Shown here: positions 1 to 5,313 of the stretch, piece by piece
How positions within the stretch are numbered: position 1 is the stretch's first letter
Layout: each line of letters begins with the position of its first letter
Source: Magnetococcales bacterium
GTDB lineage: Bacteria > Pseudomonadota > Magnetococcia > Magnetococcales > Magnetaquicoccaceae
Reading direction: 5' to 3'
Assembly (NCBI GenBank): GCA_015231775.1
Contig: JADGAY010000025.1
Coordinates: forward strand, 1 to 33,211
DNA length: 33,211 bases
Notes under the pieces: generated by a model
Databases searched by the model: none
Told to the model about the DNA's origin: nothing
What the model saw: the letters and a program-made list of their open reading frames with translations, nothing else
Made by a program: the position numbers and the translations under genes

Positions 1-195
1 ACCACCTGGGCGATGGTGCTGGGTAAGCTCAAGGAACTGGCTTTCTACGAGGCGATCCGGGTGAAGGAGGAGTGCAACAAGGAGGTGTTGCACGAATGGC
101 CGGATGAGCGACTGGCCGCCGTCTGCGCGCGGCGCGTGGAGAAGGATGTGTTCTGGTATGAACTGAAGAAAGAAGAGCTGAAGAAGGGGGGATGA
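1..195 (+). CDS. Hypothetical protein, 5' end probably outside the window
   Basis: The reading frame is open from the first base, so the first visible ATG at 13 is probably internal; no ribosome binding site precedes it. The visible part is about 64 residues, highly charged and helical-looking, with many Glu and Lys and a Lys-rich end. I recognise no family. The stop lies just before the GapR-like gene, whose binding site (a run of G at about 185-191) is inside the end of this gene, so the two are probably co-transcribed. A small early phage gene is the simplest reading. Confidence 0.55.
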   Translation, partial: TTWAMVLGKLKELAFYEAIRVKEECNKEVLHEWPDERLAAVCARRVEKDVFWYELKKEELKKGG

Positions 196-196
196 G

Positions 197-520
197 ATGA
201 GCGGATCTGGCGTGCAACAGTTGGAATTCGGTGATCCGGAGGCAAAAGATCAAGTTTCGGACAAGCCGAAGCTGACGGAGGTTGGAGGGATTGATGGCAA
301 GGAGTTGCTCCGTTTGATCGAGCGCATCGAGCGGTTGGAGAAGGAGAAACTCGGTATCGCGGCTGATATCCGATCCGTCTATGAAGAGGGCAAGTCCACA
401 GGGTTTGATACAAAGATCAAGCGCAAGGTGATCCGTTTGCGTGCCATGGAGCTGCACCAGATCGAAGAGGAGGAGGTGACGGTCGAACTCTACAAGCGCG
501 CGCTGGGCATGAAGTCGTGA
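197..520 (+). CDS. GapR-family (DUF2312) DNA-binding protein
   Basis: The 107-residue product has an unrelated N-terminal tail of about 30 residues, then a segment (about 33-105) matching the GapR/DUF2312 pattern: a helix with LIERIERLEKEKLGIAADI, then VYEEGK.TGFDTK, then a basic helix with IRLRAMELHQIEEEE and a final YKRALGM. GapR is a nucleoid-associated protein that clamps overtwisted DNA and helps topoisomerases ahead of replication or transcription in Alphaproteobacteria. A phage copy next to GemA could tune supercoiling for replication or transposition, but that is inference. The N-terminal extension is the unusual part; chromosomal GapR is usually somewhat shorter (about 90 residues). 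Confidence 0.85.
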   Translation: MSGSGVQQLEFGDPEAKDQVSDKPKLTEVGGIDGKELLRLIERIERLEKEKLGIAADIRSVYEEGKSTGFDTKIKRKVIRLRAMELHQIEEEEVTVELYKRALGMKS

Positions 521-530
521 ATTCGCGAAA

Positions 531-583
531 CCGCCCCTTTGCAGGAGGGGCGGTCGTCAGGGCGTGGTGGCCCTGGCCTGACG
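531..583 (+). other. Pair of GC-rich hairpins between genes
   Basis: The arms CCGCCCCT (531-538) and AGGGGCGG (546-553) form a perfect 8-bp hairpin with a 7-base loop. Directly after it, CGTCAGG (555-561) pairs with CCTGACG (577-583); inside that, CAGGGC (558-563) and GCCCTG (570-575) form a competing stem. No T-run follows, so this is not a standard intrinsic terminator. It fills most of the gap between the GapR-like gene and the small gene at 601 and may stabilise mRNA or attenuate transcription. Confidence 0.5.
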
Positions 584-600
584 AGCAGCCAAGGTACGAC

Positions 601-792
601 ATGACTACTGCACAAACAAAGATTATCCACATCCCGGTTGACGCACCCATCTGCTGGCATTGTCAGTACTGGTCACGGATCGAGAAAAGTGGTGGCGGTT
701 GGTGCGTGGTTGAATCGGCCAATCTGGTGGCCTGGGATTGGACATGCGAGCGGTTTAAGCGCCGCCGGACCGCCATGAAACCGGGAGGGTGA
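601..792 (+). CDS. Small four-cysteine (zinc-ribbon-like) protein
   Basis: The 63-residue product has four cysteines (C18, C21, C35, C49) in a CxxC-13-C-13-C arrangement with several Trp residues, which suggests a small metal-binding fold, although no family is recognised. I chose the ATG at 601, preceded by AAGG at about 591, over the upstream start at 517, because the 517-600 part would translate the hairpin region into a low-complexity Trp/Pro stretch. The stop is two bases from the GemA start, so the two are in one operon. Mu-like phages often carry small zinc-ribbon proteins in this block. Confidence 0.6.
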   Translation: MTTAQTKIIHIPVDAPICWHCQYWSRIEKSGGGWCVVESANLVAWDWTCERFKRRRTAMKPGG

Positions 793-793
793 G

Positions 794-1267
794 ATGTTGA
801 GCCGCGAGATGAAAGGCAAGATCAAGATGGCCCAGAAAGAACTCAAGCTCGATGATGGGCAGTACCGGCAGATGCTGCTGGACCGCTACGGCGTGGACAG
901 CTCGACGAAGATGTCGTTCGCGGATGCGCTGGATCTGCTGGCTCATTTCAAGAAGCTGGGCTGGAAACCGCGCCCGCCCAAAGAGGCGGAACAACCGGGC
1001 CCTCCGGCGGGCAGGCGGCCCCAGCCCAGAGAGGGCAATGAGGCCATGGTGGCCAAGATCGCCGCGATGCTGAAAAACGCCGGGCGTCTCGGTCAGGGGG
1101 CGGCGCGGCTGGCTTATGCCGACGGCATTGCCCGGCACATGTTTTTCGGCGGTGATCTGGATGTGCAGGTCTGGGTCGAGTGGCTGGAGCGCTGGCAGCT
1201 CGTCAAGGTGATTCAGGCGCTGGAGTTCGACGCCAAGCGGGTGTTGAAGAGGGCGAACGATGCGTGA
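794..1267 (+). CDS. gemA: GemA regulatory protein (Mu gp16, DUF1018)
   Basis: The 157-residue product begins with a helical domain (about 5-60) typical of DUF1018: KIKMAQKELKLDD.QYRQML....GV.S...MSFADALDLLAHFKKLGWK. A Pro/Gly-rich linker follows, then a second helical domain (about 83-150) with a buried Trp pair. In Mu, gemA is a middle/early gene that lies directly before mor and alters host gene expression and DNA supercoiling. The same order is seen here: the gene overlaps mor by 8 bases. A good ribosome binding site (GGGAGG) lies just upstream of the ATG. Confidence 0.88.
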   Translation: MLSREMKGKIKMAQKELKLDDGQYRQMLLDRYGVDSSTKMSFADALDLLAHFKKLGWKPRPPKEAEQPGPPAGRRPQPREGNEAMVAKIAAMLKNAGRLGQGAARLAYADGIARHMFFGGDLDVQVWVEWLERWQLVKVIQALEFDAKRVLKRANDA

Positions 1268-1700
1268 TGTGCTGCACGAGGTCTGTCAGGACGAGCTGCC
1301 GGAGACCCTTCGGGAGATCCGGGACGTGATCGGCTGGACGGCCACCATGCAGCTCGTGCGCGAGCATGGCGGATTGCGGGTGATGGTGCCCAAGACGATG
1401 CGGGCGGATCATCCACTTGCCAACCTGCTGGGGAGCGAGGCCGCCGGGCGGTTTAGCAAGGTCTACGGCGGCGAGACGGTCAAGATCCCGCGCGCCATTT
1501 CAGCGCTGCGTTGCCACCGGGATCGGGAGATCCTCCGGCGCTACGACGCCGGAGAGAAGCTTGCCGCCCTGGCGCGCGAATACGAGCTTGACCTCCGGAC
1601 CATCGAACGAATCATCCCACGCGCTGGCCTCAAGGAGGTGGAGCGGCGGGAGCGCCAGCCGGAGAAGCAACTGACGATGTTTGGTTATTGGGAGGAGTGA
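1260..1700 (+). CDS. mor: Mor-type transcription activator
   Basis: The 146-residue product follows the Mor/C family plan: an N-terminal dimerisation part (about 10-70) with IRDVIGWTATMQLVREHGGLRVMVPK, a second GG motif in KVYGGETVKIPR (about 67-80), and a C-terminal helix-turn-helix (about 85-118) containing RYDAGEKLAALAREYELDLRTIERII. Mu Mor binds DNA as a dimer and recruits host RNA polymerase to the middle promoter. No second Mor/C paralogue is seen in this window, so Mor may be the only activator of the later operons here, or a C homologue may have been lost. The start overlaps the gemA stop, which suggests translational coupling. Confidence 0.9.
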   Translation: MRDVLHEVCQDELPETLREIRDVIGWTATMQLVREHGGLRVMVPKTMRADHPLANLLGSEAAGRFSKVYGGETVKIPRAISALRCHRDREILRRYDAGEKLAALAREYELDLRTIERIIPRAGLKEVERRERQPEKQLTMFGYWEE

Positions 1701-1704
1701 TGCC

Positions 1705-2016
1705 GTGGACCGCTTTACCCTGGAGCTGTTTGCCCGTTCGGAGGTTTTGGCGAAGTGGGAGTGTGGGTTCCTCACCAGCCAGCTTGGATGGGTGCCGTAT
1801 CTTGGGAAAATCAAGCTGTTCTCACCGCTCTCCATGCACCTCCCCGGCGCGCGTCATCCGACTGGGCTGTTTGCCACCGAGGCCGAGGCGTTGCGCGCCG
1901 GGGAGAGCTATCGGCGGGAGTGCCGGGCGCGGATCGCGGCGGGAGGGACGGACGATGCGTGCGCCCGGGCGCGCCAACAGGATCATTTTCGTGACGTCAC
2001 GAAAATGGTGGGATGA
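1705..2016 (+). CDS. Hypothetical protein in the middle operon
   Basis: I chose the GTG at 1705 because GGAGGAG at 1691-1697 is well placed; the product is 103 residues. It has a Trp/Phe-rich N-terminal half containing KWECGFLTSQLGWVPYLG and a charged C-terminal half (ATEAEALRAGESYRRECRAR). No family is recognised. The last codons are written by a perfect 24-bp palindrome, and the stop overlaps the next gene's ATG. A second frame ends a little later, at 2035, and could encode a 26-residue peptide from an ATG at about 1956; which frame is translated over the last 80 bases is not certain. Confidence 0.55.
   Translation: MDRFTLELFARSEVLAKWECGFLTSQLGWVPYLGKIKLFSPLSMHLPGARHPTGLFATEAEALRAGESYRRECRARIAAGGTDDACARARQQDHFRDVTKMVG
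1984..2007. promoter_or_regulatory. Perfect 24-bp palindrome, possible operator
   Basis: The half-site CATTTTCGTGAC is followed immediately by its exact reverse complement, with no spacer and no mismatch. It ends six bases before the ATG of the DciA-like gene. A perfect, spacer-free dyad of this length suggests a dimeric protein binding site. As RNA it would form a hairpin with no room for a loop unless the centre opens. I see no second copy in this window. Confidence 0.6.
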
Positions 2017-2519
2017 TGCGCGGGCCTTCGCCTGACTACTCGCGGCGGACGGGCGGCAAGGGGTCGCTGGCTGGTCTGGTGCAGGCCATTGCCGGCCCAT
2101 TGCTGGACCATCCGACCAGCAAGGCTTGTTTGCTGGCGCGGGACTGGCGGCGGGTGGCCGGGGATGAGTTGGCCGCGCACACCGAGCCGATTCGGCTGGT
2201 CAATGGCGCGCTCACGGTGCGGGTGGATTCGTCGGCCTTTGCCTCCGAGATCTCGTTTCGGGCACCGGAGATCGTGCAGGCGCTGCGCGAGCAGCTCCAG
2301 ATCGGGATCAAGGCTGTGCGCTGCAAGACGGAGACGTTGAAGTTCGCACCCGCCAAGCGCCCGGAGCCACCGCCCCCGCTGCGGGAACCGACCCCGGAGG
2401 AGCGGGCGCGGGCCGCCAAGCTGACCGACGGGATCGAGGATCCCCGGTTGCGGCGGGCGATGCGGGGATTGTTGCTGGTCAACATGGTGCGCAACGCCTC
2501 GCGTGACACGGATGGATGA
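2013..2519 (+). CDS. DciA-like (DUF721) protein, putative helicase-loading partner
   Basis: The 168-residue product has a DUF721/DciA domain at about 20-105: a first helix, the conserved W(R)RVAGDELAAHTEP stretch, IRLVNGALTVRVDSSAFASEI and a following amphipathic helix ending ALREQL. DciA is the bacterial factor that helps load the replicative helicase DnaB in species lacking DnaC. The tail (about 115-168) is Pro-rich and then helical. A phage copy at the end of the middle operon may bring host helicase to the transposition or replication complex. The start overlaps the preceding stop (ATGATG at 2013-2018). Family assignment is good; the role in the phage is inference. Confidence 0.8.
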   Translation: MMRGPSPDYSRRTGGKGSLAGLVQAIAGPLLDHPTSKACLLARDWRRVAGDELAAHTEPIRLVNGALTVRVDSSAFASEISFRAPEIVQALREQLQIGIKAVRCKTETLKFAPAKRPEPPPPLREPTPEERARAAKLTDGIEDPRLRRAMRGLLLVNMVRNASRDTDG

Positions 2520-2593
2520 GGCGGGATTCTGAAAGATTGACGGGCCGGCGACGAAAAAGGCTTGCATTCGTTCGTCTGGTTCCGGTAACGTCT

Positions 2594-2660
2594 GGGGCGG
2601 AGCTTGAACACCTCCACAACCGAAGGCGGACAACCGCCCCCGACAGTCTGGCGTTTTTTT
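2594..2660 (+). ncRNA. C4-like antisense RNA controlling the antirepressor mRNA
   Basis: In phages P1 and P7 a short C4 RNA, made from the same strand and promoter region as the ant operon, pairs with the leader further downstream and blocks antirepressor synthesis. The same design is visible here. Block a' TTGAACACC (2604-2612) is complementary to GGTGTTCAA (2773-2781), and block b' ACCGAAGG (2619-2626) is complementary to CCTTCGGT (2763-2770), in the correct antiparallel order. GGGGCGG (2594-2600) can pair with CCGCCCC (2634-2640), enclosing both blocks; GGCGG (2625-2629) with CCGCC (2634-2638) is an alternative. A run of seven T (2654-2660) with a short GC stem before it marks a plausible 3' end. 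The ends are estimates. Confidence 0.8.
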
Positions 2661-2725
2661 GTGCCCGTTTCCATGCGGCTCATCATCGCGTATCCGCGTT
2701 TGCCAAACTCCGGGGGGGTCATGCT

Positions 2726-2803
2726 ATGTCCAAGCCGCAAGGCCAAAGGCATGGCCGCCCAACCTTCGGTGGGGTGTTCAACCCCCGGAGTCCTGGCGCT
2801 TGA
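2726..2803 (+). CDS. Short leader reading frame across the C4 target
   Basis: An ATG at 2726, preceded by a run of seven G (2712-2718), opens a 25-codon frame ending GRPTFGGVFNPRSPGA. The antisense target (2763-2781) lies inside it. In P1 the C4 RNA acts by blocking translation of a short open frame to which the antirepressor is coupled, so this could be the equivalent. A rival is the +1 frame that ends with TGA at 2854-2856 and overlaps the BRO ATG (ATGA), which is the better partner for direct coupling. The coding claim is tentative. Confidence 0.35.
   Translation: MSKPQGQRHGRPTFGGVFNPRSPGA
2763..2781 (+). promoter_or_regulatory. Target site of the C4-like RNA
   Basis: CCTTCGGT (2763-2770) and GGTGTTCAA (2773-2781) are exact complements of two blocks in the upstream C4-like RNA; with a G-U pair the second block extends to 2771. 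Within the mRNA itself GGTGTTCAA can pair with TTGAACACC at 2800-2808 as a 9-bp hairpin, so local folding and antisense pairing compete. It lies about 70 bases upstream of the BRO start. Confidence 0.75.
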
Positions 2804-2852
2804 ACACCGTCTGTGCTCCGGCAATCCAATTTGCAGCCGAAGGAGCAAACGC

Positions 2853-3545
2853 ATGATCACCCAATGCCACACCACCCCCACGTCCACAGTCACCCCGTTC
2901 ACCTTCGAGGATAAACCGCTTCGCTTCGTCATGGATGATCAGGGCAACCCCTGGTTCAATGCCAGTGACATCTGCGCGGTTCTCGAATATGCCAATATCG
3001 CACAAACCATTCAAGATCATGTTGATGCAGAGGATGTATCAAAACGATACACCCTTACATCAGGCGGAAAACAGCTCATCAGTCACATCAACGAGTCCGG
3101 CCTGTACGCTTTGATTTTCGGATCGACCAAGCCGGAGGCGAAGCGGTTCAAGCGGTGGGTGACTTCCGAGGTACTCCCCTCGATCCGCAAGACCGGCTCT
3201 TACCAGCATCCCCAGTCGGATGTGCAGGAGATGCTCGACAAGATGCTGGCCACCATCGAGGAGATGGGGCGGGAGTTGAGCAAAACCAAGGCGGACGCGG
3301 TGATGGAGATTCCGGCCAAGGAGTTTGCCGGGTTGATGAAGCGCCTGGCGGATTCCGAGACCTTCCGGGCCGAGATCCTGAACGCGAAGCTGAATCCGCC
3401 GACGCGTCAGGCCAACAGGCCGGTGACCCCGGAGGAGGTAAGGGAGATCCGGCGACTGTCCGCCGCGGGGGTCAGCGGGAGAGAAATCTCCCGCCGGATC
3501 AAGCGCAGCTCCTCCAAGGTATGTCAAGTGCTGCGCTCCTTTTGA
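2853..3545 (+). CDS. BRO-N domain putative antirepressor with C-terminal HTH
   Basis: I chose the ATG at 2853 (AAGGAG at about 2840), giving 230 residues; the frame is open further upstream through the leader, so a longer form is possible. Residues 15-115 are a BRO-N domain: PFTFEDKPLRFVMDDQGNPWFNASDICAVLEY, a central SHINESGLYALIFGSTKPEA and the signature FKRWVTSEVLPSIRKTGSY. A helical linker (120-185) follows, then a small helix-turn-helix (about 192-228: EEVREIRRLSAAGVSGREISRRI). BRO-N proteins in phages are often antirepressors that inactivate the lysogeny repressor. The C4-like RNA upstream supports that role. Confidence 0.88.
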   Translation: MITQCHTTPTSTVTPFTFEDKPLRFVMDDQGNPWFNASDICAVLEYANIAQTIQDHVDAEDVSKRYTLTSGGKQLISHINESGLYALIFGSTKPEAKRFKRWVTSEVLPSIRKTGSYQHPQSDVQEMLDKMLATIEEMGRELSKTKADAVMEIPAKEFAGLMKRLADSETFRAEILNAKLNPPTRQANRPVTPEEVREIRRLSAAGVSGREISRRIKRSSSKVCQVLRSF

Positions 3546-3555
3546 GGATGGCGAC

Positions 3556-4077
3556 ATGAAACCATTCTCCAACACCGCGCCGATCACCACCTCCCTGGCG
3601 ATCGCCACGGGGACCGACAGCAAGCACAAGAGCGTCCTCGGCTTGATTCGGCAATGCCAGGCCGATCTGGAAGTGTTCGGACGGGTCGCGTTTGAAACGT
3701 GCTACATGGAAACCGCAAGCGGCGCGCGGCCAGTCGAGATCGCCCGTCTGAACGAACGCCAAGCCTGCCTGGTCCTGGCCCGCATGCCCAACAACGCCCT
3801 GGCGCGGACATTCACCCATCAACTGGCGGACGCATTCCACGAGGTAGACAGGCGGCAGAAGCTGCAATCCATGACACGCGCGCTCTTCAAGATGCGCAAG
3901 CCCCGTGAGCCAACCCCTGGCCCCGACCCCATGTTGGCGATGCTGAACCGCATGGTCATCGCCATGGAGACCCTGGCGCAACGCAACATCGTCGCGCTGG
4001 ATGCCGACAAGGCGCGGAGCCTCCCCACCATCCCCGCCTGCCGGCCACCCTGCCAGCGCCGGGCCGGGTGCACCTGA
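3556..4077 (+). CDS. Rha-family phage regulatory protein
   Basis: The 173-residue product matches the phage Rha (pRha) domain at about 10-100: a putative DNA-contacting start with SLAIATGTDSKHKSVLGLIR, a middle beta part with METASGARPVEIARLNERQA, and a helical LVLARMPNNALARTFTHQLADAFHEVDRR. Rha of phage P22-type elements interferes with growth in hosts lacking integration host factor; more widely, these domains are found with antirepressor modules. The C-terminal 70 residues are Pro-rich and less conserved. It is 10 bases behind the BRO gene, so both are under the same leader, and it is followed by a strong terminator. Confidence 0.82.
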   Translation: MKPFSNTAPITTSLAIATGTDSKHKSVLGLIRQCQADLEVFGRVAFETCYMETASGARPVEIARLNERQACLVLARMPNNALARTFTHQLADAFHEVDRRQKLQSMTRALFKMRKPREPTPGPDPMLAMLNRMVIAMETLAQRNIVALDADKARSLPTIPACRPPCQRRAGCT

Positions 4078-4102
4078 CATCCAACCGATTCACGAACCAC
4101 GA

Positions 4103-4130
4103 AGACCAGGGGAAACCCTGGTCTTTTTTT
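4103..4130 (+). terminator. Rho-independent terminator after the Rha gene
   Basis: AGACCAGGG (4103-4111) and CCCTGGTCT (4116-4124) form a perfect 9-bp stem closed by a GAAA tetraloop (4112-4115), followed by an unbroken T tract to 4130. It ends the control operon and separates it from the AT-richer cargo. Confidence 0.93.
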
Positions 4131-4323
4131 GTTTGCGGATTGCGCAACCAGATGCCAAAATGCAATTCATCAATCATAATCAAGATTATAAAATTGATAA
4201 TAATTTTCGATTAAACTGGTCACTGAAATATTGCATGATCGGTTACAGGGGTGAGTAAACACTGAAGAACGATACCACGTTTTATGTTTCGATATTACTA
4301 ATACACTTTTACTGGAGAAAGCA
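4131..4323 (+). promoter_or_regulatory. AT-rich upstream region of the cargo genes
   Basis: Base composition changes sharply after the terminator: this 193-bp gap is strongly AT-rich, with repeated AATCAT/AAAATT stretches. It is the natural place for the cargo's own promoter. TTGATA at 4194-4199 and TACACT at 4302-4307 resemble -35 and -10 boxes, but neither has a convincing partner at the right spacing. A ribosome binding site (GGAGAAA, about 4314-4320) precedes the ATG at 4324. Confidence 0.45.
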
Positions 4324-5313
4324 ATGGTTTTGAAATCGGCAATCATTCATCGTATCAATAAAGCCAGATATCAATCATCCAGTTTGAATTTGCGCAAACA
4401 AGAACTTAATATTACCAATGAATCTCTGATACGTTTGATTGATGAGGTTCGCGGGCTTTATGAAAGAACAGGAAAAGCGCGTGGAGTATTTGAAGATAAC
4501 AATGATTCCTATCCTTTTCAACGCATGGTGGAACGATTTCTTGATAAAAAGGTTGACTTTGTCCAATTCAGCAGCGGTGCAATGATGCATTTCAAAGAGA
4601 CCGCTGACGATGTCAATCTGGCCACAGGCGGTTATGTCTTGTTTGTTTTGTACGAGGAGAAACCAAACCTGTTTTTGATGGTGGTCATGCTGAACGACAT
4701 AACCGGCACCGCCATTGACAAGGAAAGTCTGGAGGTCAAAGAAATCATGCACCTCGAAACCAAACATTTGCATTTGGCGGCCAGATTGAATATTACCTTC
4801 TGGAAGGGTGAAGAGCAGAAGCAGTACCTGTCCTTCATCAAGGGGCGCGGCGCTGGTGACATCTCACGCTATTTTCTGGATTTTATCGGCTGTAAGAATT
4901 ACAGCAATTCGCAACAGCAGACCAGAATCTTGCGAGACGCAATTGACAATTATTGCAAGACACATGAAATAAGTCAGGACAAGAAGCAGGAAATCAGAAA
5001 AAAGATATATGACCATTGCGAAGAGAAACGCAAAGAACGTAAACCTGTGACGTTGGAGACGATCTCGCGGTTGGTGGATGATGAGAACCCGGAAGCGTTT
5101 CTGATCTATGCAAACTCCGAGGAGGTCGGTTTGAGCGACACGTTTGATCCAGATCAGAGGGTTATGAAGAGCTTTCAATTATTCACCCTCCAAAGACAAG
5201 GCGTTAAACTGTTATTCAATCGTGATCTGCTCGGAACAGAGGTGATTCTTGAGGATGACCGATTGATATTAACCGAAATACCTCAAGAATGGATCGAGCA
5301 ATTGAGAGACTAA
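4324..5313 (+). CDS. NdpA/YejK-family nucleoid-associated protein (NA37)
   Basis: The 329-residue product follows the E. coli YejK (NdpA, 37-kDa nucleoid-associated protein) plan over its whole length, which is also the family's usual size. Landmarks are AIIHRINKA near the start, LIDEVRGLYERTGKARGVFE (about 37-56), the central GGYVLFVLYEE.PNLFLMVVMLND followed by HLETKHLHLAARLNIT, then YLSFIKGRGAGDISRYFLDFIGC (about 160-182) and FNRDLLGTEVILEDDRLILTEIP at the end. YejK binds DNA and influences topoisomerases in its host. It is AT-richer than the flanking phage genes and has its own upstream region, so it looks like an inserted cargo gene. It is coupled to the next gene by a TAATG overlap. Confidence 0.88.
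   Translation: MVLKSAIIHRINKARYQSSSLNLRKQELNITNESLIRLIDEVRGLYERTGKARGVFEDNNDSYPFQRMVERFLDKKVDFVQFSSGAMMHFKETADDVNLATGGYVLFVLYEEKPNLFLMVVMLNDITGTAIDKESLEVKEIMHLETKHLHLAARLNITFWKGEEQKQYLSFIKGRGAGDISRYFLDFIGCKNYSNSQQQTRILRDAIDNYCKTHEISQDKKQEIRKKIYDHCEEKRKERKPVTLETISRLVDDENPEAFLIYANSEEVGLSDTFDPDQRVMKSFQLFTLQRQGVKLLFNRDLLGTEVILEDDRLILTEIPQEWIEQLRD

Larger units (their letters stand above)
2520..2852 (+). other. Structured leader of the antirepressor operon
   Basis: This gap of 333 bases has no full-length gene but is dense in signals. It contains the C4-like antisense RNA (about 2594-2660), its complementary target (2763-2781), short overlapping reading frames, and the ribosome binding site AAGGAG (about 2840) of the BRO gene. 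The 11-base sequence GCTTGAACACC occurs twice (2602-2612 and 2798-2808), and its core is present once inverted (2773-2781), so competing folds are possible. A weak promoter-like pair, TTGCAT (2562-2567) and TAACGT (2586-2591) with an 18-base spacer, precedes the C4-like RNA. Confidence 0.7.

Noticed and set aside
517-600. Upstream extension of the four-cysteine gene
   Set aside because: It covers the two hairpins and lacks a good binding site; the ATG at 601 is favoured.
2604-2852. Upstream in-frame extension of the BRO gene through the leader
   Set aside because: It would translate the C4-like RNA and the T-run; the ATG at 2853 has the better ribosome binding site and the BRO domain begins soon after it.
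4194-4307. Promoter of the cargo genes
   Set aside because: Single boxes resemble -35 or -10 elements, but no pair with 16-18 base spacing is convincing, so none is called as a separate feature.
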